NCBI GenBank assembly: GCA_017436305.1
Contig: JAFSDJ010000057.1
Location: 1 to 64,000 of the forward strand
Length of the DNA: 64,000 nucleotides
Reading direction: 5' to 3'
Origin: Lachnospiraceae bacterium
GTDB lineage: Bacteria > Bacillota > Clostridia > Lachnospirales > Lachnospiraceae
The notes below the pieces were generated by a model. That model did not search any database, had not been told where the DNA came from, and saw only the letters and a program-made list of their open reading frames with translations. Below are positions 8,201 to 18,723 of this stretch, piece after piece. Both the position numbers and the translations under genes were made by a program. Numbering within the stretch: position 1 is the first letter of the stretch; the number at the start of each line of letters is the position of its first letter.

Positions 8201-10648
8201 ATGACAAAGCAGGAATTTAAACAATTTATAAAGGAAACACCCATTTACTTAGATGGCGCGACCGGTTCCAATCTCTTGAAAAGAGGCATGCCCGGTGGTG
8301 TTTGTCCGGAAAAGTGGATTTTAGAAAATAAAGAAGTCTTAATTGGTCTCCAAAAAGAATATGTGGAAGCTGGTACCAATATTTTATATTCCCCAACTTT
8401 TTCAGGAAATCGTATTAAGCTAAAGGAATACGGACTGGAAGGAAAGATTCGTGAAATGAATCTGGAGCTTGCCGCCCTTAGTAAAGAAGCAGCAGGTGGT
8501 AAAGCTTTGGTCGCCGGCGATATTACTATGACCGGTGAACAGCTTGCGCCAATGGGCACTATGGAATTTGAAAATCTCATCGATATTTATAAAGAACAGA
8601 TTCGTTATTTGGTGGAAGCTGGAGTAGATTTACTTGTAGTAGAGACAATGATGAGCCTTCAGGAAACAAGAGCCGCTCTTATTGCTGCAAAGGAAGTATG
8701 CGATTTGCCGATTATGGCTACCATGACCTTTGAAAGTGATGGTCGTACTTTATTTGGAACCGATGCAAAAAGCGCAGCTATTGTGTTAGAAAGTCTTGGT
8801 GCAGATGCCATAGGAGCCAATTGTTCTACCGGACCGGATTTGATGAGTCAGATTATTGCAGATATGGCAAGTGTCACAACTGTACCGATTATTGCAAAGC
8901 CAAACGCAGGTCTGCCTTCCGTGGACGAAACAGGGACAACTGTTTATGATATGGATGCAGTCACCTTTGGAAAAGAAATGGTGCAGTTAGTAGAAGCAGG
9001 AGCCTCTATTTTGGGTGGGTGTTGTGGTACCTCACCGGAATACATAAAAGAATTAGTAAAAAATACAAGAACCCTTTCGGTAAAAAAGAGAGAAAAAAAC
9101 GGCTACCGTTATCTGGCCAGTGAAAGACAGTCCTTAGCCTTTTCTTTGGATGGGAATTTTATTATTGTAGGTGAGCGCATTAATCCTACCGGTAAGAAAG
9201 CATTGCAGGCTGAACTTAGAGAAGACAATCTGGAAATGGTTGAAAGATTTGCCGAAGAACAGACAGAGTGTGGCGCAGGCATATTAGATATTAACGTAGG
9301 CATGAGTGGTATTGATGAAAAAGAAATGATGTTAAAGGTGTTAGAAACCGTTGGAAATATAACATCCCTGCCACTTGCCATTGATTCAAGCCATATAGAT
9401 GTTATGGAAGCAGCACTTCGGAAATATCCGGGGCGTGCTTTGATTAATTCTATTTCTCTTGAAAAAGAGAAGTTTGAAAAGCTTCTTCCTATAGCAAAAA
9501 AATATGGTGCTATGTTTATTTTGCTACCATTATCGGATGAAGGGCTTCCAAAGGATTTAGAAGAAAAGAAAAAAATCATTCATATTATATTAGATAAAGC
9601 TTTAGAACTTGGCATGACAAAGGAAGATATTGTAGTAGACGGACTTGTTGCTACAGTAGGTGCTAATAAAAAGGCAGCCTTGGAAACATTAGAAACCATT
9701 TCCTACTGCAAAGGGCTGGGGCTGGCTACCATATGTGGATTGTCTAACATTTCATTTGGACTTCCCGAGCGGAGTTATGTAAACACTGCATTTTTAACAA
9801 TGGCAATTGCCAATGGACTTACTATGGCAATCGCCAATCCAAGTCAGGAGCTTTTAGTAAACAGCGCATTTGCCTCTGATTTACTCTTAAATAAAGAAGG
9901 TGCTGACATTTCTTATATCGAAAGAATGAATGCACAGAAAGAGAAAAAAACTTTGACAGATAGTGGAGTACTACAGGAAAAAGTCGCTGTTTTAAAGAAA
10001 GAAGGAACAAAAAAAGCAGAAACAGATTTACTTTATGAAGCTGTTTTAAAAGGTAATAAAAAGAATATAGTGGAACTTACTAAAAAGGCAATAGAAGCAG
10101 GAAATGAACCGAAAGCATTACTTGATAACTGGTTACTTCCGGCTATTAATGAGGTGGGAGAGTTGTTTGATAAGGGAAAATATTTCCTGCCGCAGCTTAT
10201 TGCCAGTGCAGAGGCCATGAAAACTTCCATCGAATATTTAGAGCCCTTTCTGTTAGAAACAGGAGGAAGCAAGGAAATGCCTACGGTTGTGATTGCCACG
10301 GTGGAAGGTGACATTCACGATATTGGCAAAAATCTGGTGGCACTTATGCTTAAAAATTATGGCTTTAAGGTCATTGATTTAGGAAAAGATGTTCCAAAAG
10401 AAGAAATTATAAGGGTGGCACAGGAAGAAAATGCCAGTGTAATTGCCTTATCAGCATTAATGACTACTACCATGCAGGAAATGAAGCATGTGATTGAGTA
10501 CAAAAAGGAAAAACAGGTAGATGCAAAGGTTGTCATTGGCGGTGCTGTGATTACTCAGGAATATGCCGACGAAATTGGAGCTGACGGCTATTCCAAGGAT
10601 GCTGCCGATGCAGTAAAACTTTTGAAAGGGTTACTGAAAACAGAATGA
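8201..10648 (+). CDS. metH: Methionine synthase, B12-dependent, short form
   Basis: An 815-aa three-module enzyme that transfers a methyl group from methyltetrahydrofolate to homocysteine through cobalamin. Residues 1-290 form the homocysteine-binding domain with zinc ligands Cys208 (GANCSTGP), Cys274 and Cys275 (GGCCGTSP). Residues about 310-580 form the pterin-binding domain (VGERINPTGKK). Residues about 600-815 form the cobalamin cap and B12 domain with DIHDIG, its axial His at 706. The C-terminal SAM-dependent reactivation domain of the 1200-aa E. coli enzyme is absent, as is usual in Clostridia, so a separate reactivation protein is expected elsewhere. ilvB follows after 45 bases. Confidence 0.93.
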   Translation: MTKQEFKQFIKETPIYLDGATGSNLLKRGMPGGVCPEKWILENKEVLIGLQKEYVEAGTNILYSPTFSGNRIKLKEYGLEGKIREMNLELAALSKEAAGGKALVAGDITMTGEQLAPMGTMEFENLIDIYKEQIRYLVEAGVDLLVVETMMSLQETRAALIAAKEVCDLPIMATMTFESDGRTLFGTDAKSAAIVLESLGADAIGANCSTGPDLMSQIIADMASVTTVPIIAKPNAGLPSVDETGTTVYDMDAVTFGKEMVQLVEAGASILGGCCGTSPEYIKELVKNTRTLSVKKREKNGYRYLASERQSLAFSLDGNFIIVGERINPTGKKALQAELREDNLEMVERFAEEQTECGAGILDINVGMSGIDEKEMMLKVLETVGNITSLPLAIDSSHIDVMEAALRKYPGRALINSISLEKEKFEKLLPIAKKYGAMFILLPLSDEGLPKDLEEKKKIIHIILDKALELGMTKEDIVVDGLVATVGANKKAALETLETISYCKGLGLATICGLSNISFGLPERSYVNTAFLTMAIANGLTMAIANPSQELLVNSAFASDLLLNKEGADISYIERMNAQKEKKTLTDSGVLQEKVAVLKKEGTKKAETDLLYEAVLKGNKKNIVELTKKAIEAGNEPKALLDNWLLPAINEVGELFDKGKYFLPQLIASAEAMKTSIEYLEPFLLETGGSKEMPTVVIATVEGDIHDIGKNLVALMLKNYGFKVIDLGKDVPKEEIIRVAQEENASVIALSALMTTTMQEMKHVIEYKKEKQVDAKVVIGGAVITQEYADEIGADGYSKDAADAVKLLKGLLKTE

Positions 10649-10693
10649 ACAGTAACCATTAGATAAATACAGTTAGAAAGGATGTTGAAACTT

Positions 10694-12310
10694 ATGATAG
10701 GCGCAGATGCCATGGTGAAATGTTTAGAAGAAGAAGGAGTTCAGGCAGTATTTGGTTATCCGGGCGTTGCAATTTGTCCATTTTACAATAGTGTGTTAAA
10801 TTCCTCTCTTGAGAGTATTTTAGTACGTACAGAGCAAAATGCAGCACACGCAGCCAGTGGACTTGCAAGAGTATCCGGAAAGGTAGGAGTTTGTGCAGTT
10901 ACTTCCGGTCCCGGTGCAACCAACTTAATTACCGGAATTGCCACAGCTTTTGCTGACAGTATTCCTCTTGTATGTATTTCAGGACAGGTAAACAGTGAAC
11001 TTTTAGGAAGTGATGTATTTCAGGAGGCAGATATTACCGGAGCAGTAGAATCATTTGTAAAATACAGCTATCTTGTAAAAAATCCGGAGGATATTCCGAG
11101 AGTATTTAAAGAGGCATTTTACATTGCAAATACCGGAAGAAAAGGCCCCGTTTTAATTGACGTTCCAATCGATGTGCAAAATGCACAAATTAGCAAATTT
11201 AAATATCCAACAGATGTGAATTTACGTACATATAAACCAACTGTAAAAGGACATGCCGTACAGATAGCTAAAGTTGTTACAGCTCTTAATAAAGCAAAAC
11301 GTCCTATTATTTGTGCTGGTGGCGGTGTATTATTATCAGATGCAGAAAAGGAACTTCGTGAATTTTCCAATCGATACGGCATTCCGGTAGTTTCCACTAT
11401 GATGGGAATTGGTGCAATGCCTACCAAAAATCCACTGTATTTTGGTATGGTAGGTAATAACGGTAAGCCTTATGCAAACCGGGCTATGAATGAATCTGAC
11501 TTATTGATTATGATTGGTGCCAGAGTGGCAGATCGTGCAGTTAGCCAGCCGGATTTAATAACTAATAACAAAACACTGGTGCATATTGATGTAGACCCGG
11601 CTGAGATTGGCAAAAATGTAGGTCCTCATATTCCAATTGTAGGAGATGCAAAACATATTTTCTTTGATTTTGTAAAATATGAAATAGATGCAGATTATAG
11701 CGATTGGATTGAAACATTAAATGGATACAAAAAAGCAATGGAGCCAAAGAGAAATCCAAATCCGGACTATGTGGATCCGGCAGCCTTTATTACTATGCTT
11801 TCCGAAAAGATGGAGGATGATGGTATTTACGTAGCTGACGTAGGACAAAACCAAATCTGGTCTTGTGGATACCATATTGTAAAAGATGGTCAATTCTTAA
11901 CTTCCGGAGGCATGGGTACTATGGGATATTCCATTCCGGCAGCAATGGGTGCCAAATATGCTAAGAAAGACAAACAAGTCATTGCAGTGTGTGGTGATGG
12001 CTCCTTCCAGATGTCCATGATGGAATTTGCTACAATGAAACAACATGGAATTAAGGCAAAGGTTATTGTTCTTAAAAATAGCTATTTAGGTATGGTACGT
12101 GAATATCAACACTATACTTATGAGGATAATTATTCGGTAGTAGATTTATCAGGCAGTCCTGATTTAGAGCATCTTGCAAAAGCTTATAATATGCCGTTTA
12201 TCAGAGTTCATAATATGGACCAGGCAGAAGAGGCAATTGATAAGTTTTTAGCAAGTGATGAATGTATGTTAATGGAATGTCTGATTGATCCAATGGATTT
12301 AGTAAAATAG
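10694..12310 (+). CDS. ilvB: Acetolactate synthase, catalytic large subunit
   Basis: A thiamine-diphosphate enzyme condensing pyruvate (or pyruvate plus 2-oxobutyrate) in the first common step of valine, leucine and isoleucine synthesis. The catalytic Glu is at residue 47 (VRTEQNAAH), GFD-type and FAD-binding middle segments follow, and the diphosphate-binding GDG is at 434-436 (CGDGSFQMSM). I chose ATG 10694 because AAAGGA lies 11 bases upstream; an ATG at 10682 would sit directly on that site. It is followed after 9 bases by the first regulatory subunit. The 538-aa length is slightly short for IlvB but all core motifs are present. Confidence 0.92.
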   Translation: MIGADAMVKCLEEEGVQAVFGYPGVAICPFYNSVLNSSLESILVRTEQNAAHAASGLARVSGKVGVCAVTSGPGATNLITGIATAFADSIPLVCISGQVNSELLGSDVFQEADITGAVESFVKYSYLVKNPEDIPRVFKEAFYIANTGRKGPVLIDVPIDVQNAQISKFKYPTDVNLRTYKPTVKGHAVQIAKVVTALNKAKRPIICAGGGVLLSDAEKELREFSNRYGIPVVSTMMGIGAMPTKNPLYFGMVGNNGKPYANRAMNESDLLIMIGARVADRAVSQPDLITNNKTLVHIDVDPAEIGKNVGPHIPIVGDAKHIFFDFVKYEIDADYSDWIETLNGYKKAMEPKRNPNPDYVDPAAFITMLSEKMEDDGIYVADVGQNQIWSCGYHIVKDGQFLTSGGMGTMGYSIPAAMGAKYAKKDKQVIAVCGDGSFQMSMMEFATMKQHGIKAKVIVLKNSYLGMVREYQHYTYEDNYSVVDLSGSPDLEHLAKAYNMPFIRVHNMDQAEEAIDKFLASDECMLMECLIDPMDLVK

Positions 12311-12319
12311 AGGTGTAAA

Positions 12320-12811
12320 ATGAAGAGAATATATTCCGTATTAGTAGAAAACCGTTCAGGTGTTCTTTGCAAAGTTGCAGGGCTTTTTTCCAGAAGATGC
12401 TTTAATATTGAGTCTCTTGCAGTAGGAGAAACAGATGATAATAGTGTCTCCTGTATGACAATTGTTTCAAGTGGCAACCAAAGGACTATGGAACAGATTG
12501 AAAAACAACTAAACAAAAAACTTGATATTATTAAGGTAAAAACTTTTGATGAGCCGCATAGTATTTCAAGAGAATTAATGCTTATGAAGGTAAAATACAA
12601 TAAAAACAATCGTAGAGACATTGTTGAGCTTTGTGATATAATGAAAGCAGACATTGTAGATATATCAAAAGCTCATATGATGATTCAGATATGTGATACA
12701 CCTGAAAGAATCAAGTTGATGCTTACTATGTTTAAATCAATTAGCGTAGTGGAAGTTGCAAGAACCGGAACTTTGGCATTGCAAAAATGTTCAGAAAATG
12801 AAAAAGAATAA
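12320..12811 (+). CDS. ilvN: Acetolactate synthase small (regulatory) subunit, copy 1
   Basis: A 163-aa protein with an N-terminal ACT domain (YSVLVENRSGVLCKVAGLFS, residues 5-24) and the C-terminal domain that activates the large subunit. It normally confers feedback inhibition by valine. It starts nine bases after ilvB with an AGAGGTG site overlapping the ilvB stop, so it is coupled to it. It differs clearly from copy 2 (about a third identical by eye), with SLAVGETDDNSVSC where copy 2 has SITAGVTADPKFTR. It may therefore respond to a different ligand or assemble with a different catalytic subunit. Confidence 0.85.
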   Translation: MKRIYSVLVENRSGVLCKVAGLFSRRCFNIESLAVGETDDNSVSCMTIVSSGNQRTMEQIEKQLNKKLDIIKVKTFDEPHSISRELMLMKVKYNKNNRRDIVELCDIMKADIVDISKAHMMIQICDTPERIKLMLTMFKSISVVEVARTGTLALQKCSENEKE

Positions 12812-12820
12812 TAAATAGTT

Positions 12821-12845
12821 TTATTATAACTTCAAGTTATAATAA
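12821..12845. promoter_or_regulatory. Palindromic LysR-type operator upstream of second ilvN
   Basis: Twelve bases on each side of one central base form a perfect inverted repeat. The core ATAACTTCAAGTTAT (12826-12840) contains T-N11-A, the consensus of LysR-type regulators. Its centre, 12833, is about 69 bases before the predicted transcription start, the usual place for the recognition site of such activators. A near-identical core occurs upstream of leuC at 17182-17196. Confidence 0.65.
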
Positions 12846-12865
12846 GCATGAGTTGTTTTCATACA

Positions 12866-12895
12866 TTGACAAGGGCACTTATCTGCTGTTAGAAT
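12866..12895 (+). promoter_or_regulatory. Promoter TTGACA-18-TAGAAT for second ilvN and ilvC
   Basis: TTGACA (12866-12871) and TAGAAT (12890-12895) are 18 bases apart, 27 bases before the start codon at 12923. This splits the ilv cluster into ilvB-ilvN(1) and ilvN(2)-ilvC transcripts, the second under the palindrome just upstream. Confidence 0.6.
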
Positions 12896-12922
12896 AAGTA
12901 CCGAAAGGAAAGAGGTTGTATT

Positions 12923-13420
12923 ATGCAGAAAAAAGTATTTCAACTCTTAGTGGATAACACACCCGGAGTTTTAAGCCGTATTTCCGGGCTGTTTAGCCGC
13001 AGAGGTTACAATATTGAAAGTATTACTGCAGGCGTTACGGCTGATCCGAAGTTTACCCGTATTACTATCGTTACAAGTGGTAATGACGAAATTTTAGATC
13101 AGATTGAAAAGCAGGTAGGAAAACTGGTAGACATTCGTGACATTAAAGAATTAAAGCCGGGAGAAAGCGTATACAGAGAGCTTTGTCTGATTAAAGTAAA
13201 AGCAAGCCCTACAGAAAGACAGGGTGTTATTGCAATTGCAGATGTTTTCCGTGCAAAGATTATTGATGTGTGCACAGAAAGTCTTATTGTGGAACTGACA
13301 GGTAATCAGGAAAAAATCGAAGCCTTTATTAATTTATTAGAAGGTTATGAGATTTTAGAACTGGCAAGAACCGGAATTGCAGGTCTTGGCAGAGGAATTG
13401 AAAACGTTACATATTTATAA
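12923..13420 (+). CDS. ilvN: Acetolactate synthase small (regulatory) subunit, copy 2
   Basis: A 165-aa protein with the classical IlvH/IlvN layout: ACT domain at 4-75 (FQLLVDNTPGVLSRISGLFS, then RRGYNIESITAG) and a C-terminal activator domain ending ELARTGIAGLGRG. It looks closer to the standard family than copy 1, so it is likely the main partner of IlvB. The ribosome site GAAAGGAAAGAGG precedes ATG 12923. It has its own promoter and a LysR-type operator upstream. ilvC follows after 127 bases. Confidence 0.9.
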   Translation: MQKKVFQLLVDNTPGVLSRISGLFSRRGYNIESITAGVTADPKFTRITIVTSGNDEILDQIEKQVGKLVDIRDIKELKPGESVYRELCLIKVKASPTERQGVIAIADVFRAKIIDVCTESLIVELTGNQEKIEAFINLLEGYEILELARTGIAGLGRGIENVTYL

Positions 13421-13535
13421 AAACGAATTTAATATTTGCACATTTATGTATTTACAAGATTTTAAGAAATATTATTTACGTAAGATTAGTTAGCCAATAC
13501 TAACTTTCAATAAAAATTATTTTTAAACATATTAG

Positions 13536-14564
<1,029 letters not shown>

Positions 14565-14647
14565 TCTTTTGATAAATAGCATAGTAGATAAAATGTTACC
14601 GTCCATTGAAAGAACGGTAGCAAAAACAGAGTAATTGATAAATAGGA

Positions 14648-14740
14648 AGCCCCAGTTCTGCCTAGGCAATTTCTTCATAAGCTACAACACCCGTTGTTAT
14701 GGTTTGAACAGAAACAGACTAAGCAGGACTGGGGCTGATT
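14648..14740 (+). terminator. Long branched hairpin after ilvC, possible terminator
   Basis: AGCCCCAGTTCTGC at 14648-14661 pairs with GCAGGACTGGGGCT at 14723-14736 (one G-T pair), followed by GATTTTA. The 60-base interior can form a second stem (CATAA..CAAC with GTTG..TTATG). It is larger than an ordinary terminator and could be a structured RNA. Confidence 0.55.
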
Positions 14741-14809
14741 TTACAGTTTAAATATTTTAATCTAATAGTAAAGTTGATTCAATTTATGAAAGAGAGAGGG
14801 GATTTTCAC

Positions 14810-16039
14810 ATGGATGATAAAAAACCAGGCTTTTTAAAGCAAGTAGGAATTACCATTTTCAGGCCGGATTTATACGGAAAGCTGACTGGCATCAGCATTG
14901 GAAGAACAGTATTGTTTGTTATATTGTTTACGATTTTATATATGACCATATGGTGGACAAATCTTTATTACACTTTAATCTGGGATGATGATGGACTAAT
15001 CAAGGGAGTGGCAGAGATTTTGCCGGATTTTTATATAGAAGATAGTAAACTATATTTAGAAGAGAGAAGTGTAGTGGATGAAAATGGCACCTTCATCTGT
15101 GCAGATACAGATATTGAGCAATATGATTTAAATGATTTGCAGTATATTATGGATAAAGGTACATATACCCAGGTATTGTTAATTAGCAAGACGAATATTG
15201 TGATGATAAGTGATGTAGGTGAGATTAAACAATTTAAATTTTCGGATTTTAATTTACATGGCAAATATACCCGGGATGATTTATTAAATATTCTTATGGA
15301 ATATGCCAATAAGTTTTTTGTGCCATTGCTTTTAATACTTATTGTTTTTGGTGTTATTGGTTATACCGTTATGGGACTTATATACCAGATTTTTGCAGGG
15401 ATTATTGCTATTATCTTTAGAAAGTCATTGTTAGGCGGACAGCTTTATCGAATAGGGCTTCATACTTATGTAATGTTGTCTGTGATTGAACTTGTTTTTG
15501 GTTTCCTTCTGATAGGACTTATCCCTTCAAGGGTATTAAATATCATTCGTTTTGTACTAGGCTTAGTTTATCTGATTTTGGGTGTATTATCTGTAGATGC
15601 CTATAATGAAGCCAAAAGAAGACGATATACGCAGATAGTAACTGGCGCTTATGTTCCGGATTACTCTGATAATAATGTGCCACCATCAAATGGTATGGCA
15701 ACCTATCAAAGTAGTACATTTTCAAGTATACCTATGGGAATGGACACAACTTCCCAGGGAAATGTGTATGGAATGGGTGGCGGATATACAACTGTAGACA
15801 ATGGTTATCAGAATACCCAGACAAACCCTGTAGGTTATACACAACCACAATCCGCTACAGTAGACCATATTTTAATTAGTGGTGTTCCATGTAAGAAAAT
15901 GGATTTGGATTTAGTGAATAATTATTTGGCAGTAGGACTTAGAGAAAATGCAATTGATACATTGTGCGGACTTTTAAATTGTTCCAAAGAACACGCAGAA
16001 GAAATTTTAAATAACTGGAATTTGTATTACCGGCCTTAA
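14810..16039 (+). CDS. DUF1189-like multi-pass membrane protein
   Basis: A 409-aa protein. TM1 is near residues 28-48. An extracytoplasmic domain of about 110 residues follows, containing YIEDSKLYLEER and a VLLISKTNIVMI segment typical of DUF1189. Three or four more helices lie at about 165-265, then a Gly/Ser/Thr/Gln-rich linker and a C-terminal domain (about 350-409) with ISGVPCKKMDLDLVNNYLAV. ATG 14810 is chosen because AGAGAGGGGA lies eight bases upstream; the frame is open further up. Function is unknown. It stands alone between two hairpins and is not part of the ilv operon by sequence signals. Confidence 0.65.
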   Translation: MDDKKPGFLKQVGITIFRPDLYGKLTGISIGRTVLFVILFTILYMTIWWTNLYYTLIWDDDGLIKGVAEILPDFYIEDSKLYLEERSVVDENGTFICADTDIEQYDLNDLQYIMDKGTYTQVLLISKTNIVMISDVGEIKQFKFSDFNLHGKYTRDDLLNILMEYANKFFVPLLLILIVFGVIGYTVMGLIYQIFAGIIAIIFRKSLLGGQLYRIGLHTYVMLSVIELVFGFLLIGLIPSRVLNIIRFVLGLVYLILGVLSVDAYNEAKRRRYTQIVTGAYVPDYSDNNVPPSNGMATYQSSTFSSIPMGMDTTSQGNVYGMGGGYTTVDNGYQNTQTNPVGYTQPQSATVDHILISGVPCKKMDLDLVNNYLAVGLRENAIDTLCGLLNCSKEHAEEILNNWNLYYRP

Positions 16040-16068
16040 AAGTATAATAAGTAATATTCTATATAATT

Positions 16069-16117
16069 AAAAAAAGCTATGTCATATGTAAAAATGTGCA
16101 TATGATATAGCTTTTTT
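16069..16117. terminator. Bidirectional terminator between the DUF1189-like gene and lysR
   Basis: A-rich bases plus GCTAT (to 16080) and TCATATG pair with CATATGA and ATAGC followed by six T, ending at 16117. The A and T runs on both sides let it end transcripts of the convergent genes in both directions. Confidence 0.8.
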
Positions 16118-16181
16118 GATATATAGAATTCTAAAACTCCAATATTTATGAAAAAATAAATTATATATCTTAGGTTAGAGG

Positions 16182-17069
16182 CTATGTAAAATAGGAAATA
16201 AAATGTTTCATGCTATCTGTTACATGCTCGCTATTTTCATAAACAAACCCGATTTTACGTTTAGAAACAGCATGCTTTAAAGGAATTTCCACAAGAGTTC
16301 CCTGTTTTAAATCTTCCTCTACAAAGTTTTTTATAACACAGGCTATGCCTAAGTCAATTTTAGCAAAATCAATCAGCAAATCCATAGTATCTACTTCAAT
16401 AATATTGCCAATTTCAATTTGGTTTTTAGAAAGGTAGCTATCAATGAATTTTCTGGACATATTTTCTTTGTTTAGCATCATAAACGTAGCATTTTGAAAA
16501 AGATGGTTTTTGTCTGTGCCTTCCCTGATTTTTAAGTTTTTCAAATAGGTTTGTGTGGCAATGAATGTATCTTGAATTTCAGCAATAGGAGTATAAACTA
16601 AATTTCCATGATTAGCCGGTATTCCAACTATACCTATGTCAAGTATTCCTTTCTCAATAGCCGCAATGGTTTCCAAAGAGGATTTACACACAATACTGAC
16701 CTTAATATGAGGATTTTCTTTTATAAATTGCTTTAAATAGGGAAGTAGTACATATTTGCAAAGGGTAGTGCTGACTCCGATGGAAAGAGTGGAAATTCCT
16801 AAGTCAGCCGCTTTTTTTAATTGCTGTTCCCCGTATTTAATAGATAAAAATGCCTTTTTTACCTGTTCAAATAAAAGTTCTCCTTCAAAGGTTAAAGTTA
16901 CCCCTCTGGAACTTCTGGTAAATAATTTGGTTTCCAGATTCTGTTCCAGCTTTGAAATTGCCTTGCTAATAGCAGGCTGGCTGATAAATAGCTCCTTTGC
17001 AGCACCGGAAATATTTTTGTGTAGTGCCACAGTATAAAAAATATAATACAAATGCAGATTGTTTTCCAT
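16182..17069 (-). CDS. LysR-family transcriptional regulator, probable regulator of leu and ilv genes
   Basis: A 295-aa regulator. The helix-turn-helix lies at residues 5-60 (HKNISGAAKELFISQPAISK, then AISKLEQNLETKLF) and the effector-binding domain at about 90-290. It is transcribed away from leuC across a 289-base gap that holds a T-N11-A box at 17182-17196, the classical LysR arrangement in which the protein controls the divergent genes. The same box precedes ilvN(2)-ilvC. The effector is unknown; a pathway intermediate such as acetolactate or isopropylmalate would be logical by analogy with IlvY and LeuO-type systems, but that is inference. Confidence 0.88.
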   Translation of the reverse strand: MENNLHLYYIFYTVALHKNISGAAKELFISQPAISKAISKLEQNLETKLFTRSSRGVTLTFEGELLFEQVKKAFLSIKYGEQQLKKAADLGISTLSIGVSTTLCKYVLLPYLKQFIKENPHIKVSIVCKSSLETIAAIEKGILDIGIVGIPANHGNLVYTPIAEIQDTFIATQTYLKNLKIREGTDKNHLFQNATFMMLNKENMSRKFIDSYLSKNQIEIGNIIEVDTMDLLIDFAKIDLGIACVIKNFVEEDLKQGTLVEIPLKHAVSKRKIGFVYENSEHVTDSMKHFISYFT

Positions 17070-17181
17070 ACAGACTCCTTTCTTTTAAACACTGATGTTA
17101 ACTTTATAAAATGACCAGTTTACAATTTATTTAAATCATATACTATTAATAATTATAGAAGATATCAGTCCTTATATTAGC

Positions 17182-17196
17182 ATAACTTCAAATTAT
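17182..17196. promoter_or_regulatory. LysR-type operator upstream of leuC
   Basis: ATAACTTCAAATTAT differs from the ilv core at one base and keeps T-N11-A (17183-17195). It is centred at 17189, about 65 bases before a start predicted from TATGAT at 17242-17247. It lies between the divergent lysR and leuC genes. Confidence 0.6.
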
Positions 17197-17358
17197 AGTA
17201 AATATAAATAATATGTATTTTAATTATAATAATATCTATGCTATGATTAATAAAAGAAAATCACAAGCAGCAACTATTAGGACTTGAAATTGGTTCATTT
17301 TAGATGCCAACAGTAACGAAAAGCTGCATTGGAATAAAACAACAGGAGGAAATTTGAA

Positions 17359-18621
17359 ATGGGTATGACAATGACTCAGAAAATTTTAGCTGCCCACGCG
17401 GGACTTGATAAAGTAGAAGCAGGACAGTTAATTGAGGCAGATTTGGACTTGGTTTTAGGAAATGATATTACCAGCCCGGTTGCTATTAAAGAAATGGAAA
17501 AAATGAAGGTTGATGGAGTATTTGATAAAGATAAAATTGCTCTTGTTCCGGACCATTTTGTTCCAAACAAAGATATTAAATCAGCAGAGCATTGTATGTG
17601 TGTTAGAAAGTTTGCATACAAAAATGAAATTACTAACTATTTTGAAGTTGGTGAAATGGGAATTGAACATGCACTTCTTCCGGAAAAAGGTTTAACAGTT
17701 GCCGGAGATGTAATTATCGGTGCGGACTCCCATACTTGTACCTATGGTGCTTTAGGTGCTTTTTCTACCGGTGTAGGAAGTACAGATATGGCTGCCGGTA
17801 TGGCAACCGGTAAAGCATGGTTCAAAGTACCTGGCGCAATTAAGTTTAACTTAGTTGGTAAGTTAAATGAATGGGTAAGCGGTAAAGATGTAATTTTACA
17901 TATTATTGGTATGATTGGTGTAGATGGTGCATTATACAAATCTATGGAGTTCGTTGGAGAAGGTATTAAGAGTCTTTCCATGGATGACAGATTTACTATT
18001 GCAAATATGGCAATTGAAGCAGGCGGAAAAAATGGTATTTTCCCGGTGGATGAGTTAGCAGAAGCTTACATAAAAGAACATTCAAATAAGCCATATACCA
18101 TTTACCAGGCTGATGAAGATGCTGTCTACGATGAGGAATATACCATTGATTTAAGCACTTTAAGACCAACCATTGCATTTCCACATTTACCGGAAAATAC
18201 AAAGACTATCGATGAAATCACAGAAGATATTAATATTGATCAGGTAGTAATTGGTTCTTGTACAAACGGAAGAATTGATGATTTAAGAATTGCGGCAAAA
18301 GTGTTAAAAGGACGTAAGGTAAAAAAAGGCATGCGTCTGATTGTTATTCCTGCAACACAAGCTATATACATGCAGGCAATGGAAGAAGGACTTCTCAAAA
18401 TTTTCATTGAAGCAGGCGGTGTTGTAAGTACCCCAACCTGTGGACCATGTTTAGGTGGTTACATGGGAATTTTAGCAGAAGGCGAGCGTTGTGTATCTAC
18501 TACAAACAGAAATTTTGTAGGACGTATGGGACATGTAAACAGTGAAATTTATTTAGCAAGTCCGGCAGTAGCTGCTGCAAGTGCCGTAACCGGAAAGATT
18601 TCCTGTCCTTGCCAGCTGTAA
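17359..18621 (+). CDS. leuC: 3-isopropylmalate dehydratase, large subunit
   Basis: A 420-aa aconitase-family subunit isomerising 2- to 3-isopropylmalate in leucine synthesis. The three 4Fe-4S ligands are Cys301 (GSCTNGR), Cys361 and Cys364 (TCGPCLGG). HACA-type segments [20 protein letters not shown] are near residue 125. At 420 aa it is the short, archaeal/Clostridia-type LeuC rather than the 466-aa enterobacterial form; short forms can also be homoaconitase or dimethylmalate dehydratase. The neighbouring ilv genes and leuD favour leucine. AGGAGG precedes the start. leuD follows after 102 bases. No leuA or leuB is in the window. Confidence 0.92.
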   Translation: MGMTMTQKILAAHAGLDKVEAGQLIEADLDLVLGNDITSPVAIKEMEKMKVDGVFDKDKIALVPDHFVPNKDIKSAEHCMCVRKFAYKNEITNYFEVGEMGIEHALLPEKGLTVAGDVIIGADSHTCTYGALGAFSTGVGSTDMAAGMATGKAWFKVPGAIKFNLVGKLNEWVSGKDVILHIIGMIGVDGALYKSMEFVGEGIKSLSMDDRFTIANMAIEAGGKNGIFPVDELAEAYIKEHSNKPYTIYQADEDAVYDEEYTIDLSTLRPTIAFPHLPENTKTIDEITEDINIDQVVIGSCTNGRIDDLRIAAKVLKGRKVKKGMRLIVIPATQAIYMQAMEEGLLKIFIEAGGVVSTPTCGPCLGGYMGILAEGERCVSTTNRNFVGRMGHVNSEIYLASPAVAAASAVTGKISCPCQL

Positions 18622-18723
18622 GTTTCAGTTTTATTTCAAATAACTGAACAGGAAAAGCAGTAATGCAACTTACAATGAAATCAGAAAAATAAAAATAATG
18701 CAATAAAAATAAAGGAGAACAAC

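Noticed and set aside
9109-9579. 156-aa open frame on the minus strand within metH
   Set aside because: It lies entirely opposite a well-supported gene, has no ribosome site and shows the composition of an antisense shadow.
10649-10693. T-box or leader-peptide attenuator upstream of ilvB
   Set aside because: The gap is 45 bases, with no T-box sequence (TGGNACCGCG) and no run of branched-chain codons.
12208-12654. 148-aa open frame on the minus strand across ilvB and ilvN
   Set aside because: It is antisense to two clear coding genes and has no recognisable domain.
17254-17358. Leucine-rich leader peptide before leuC
   Set aside because: No short frame with repeated Leu codons and a ribosome site was found; the LysR box is the better explanation for control.
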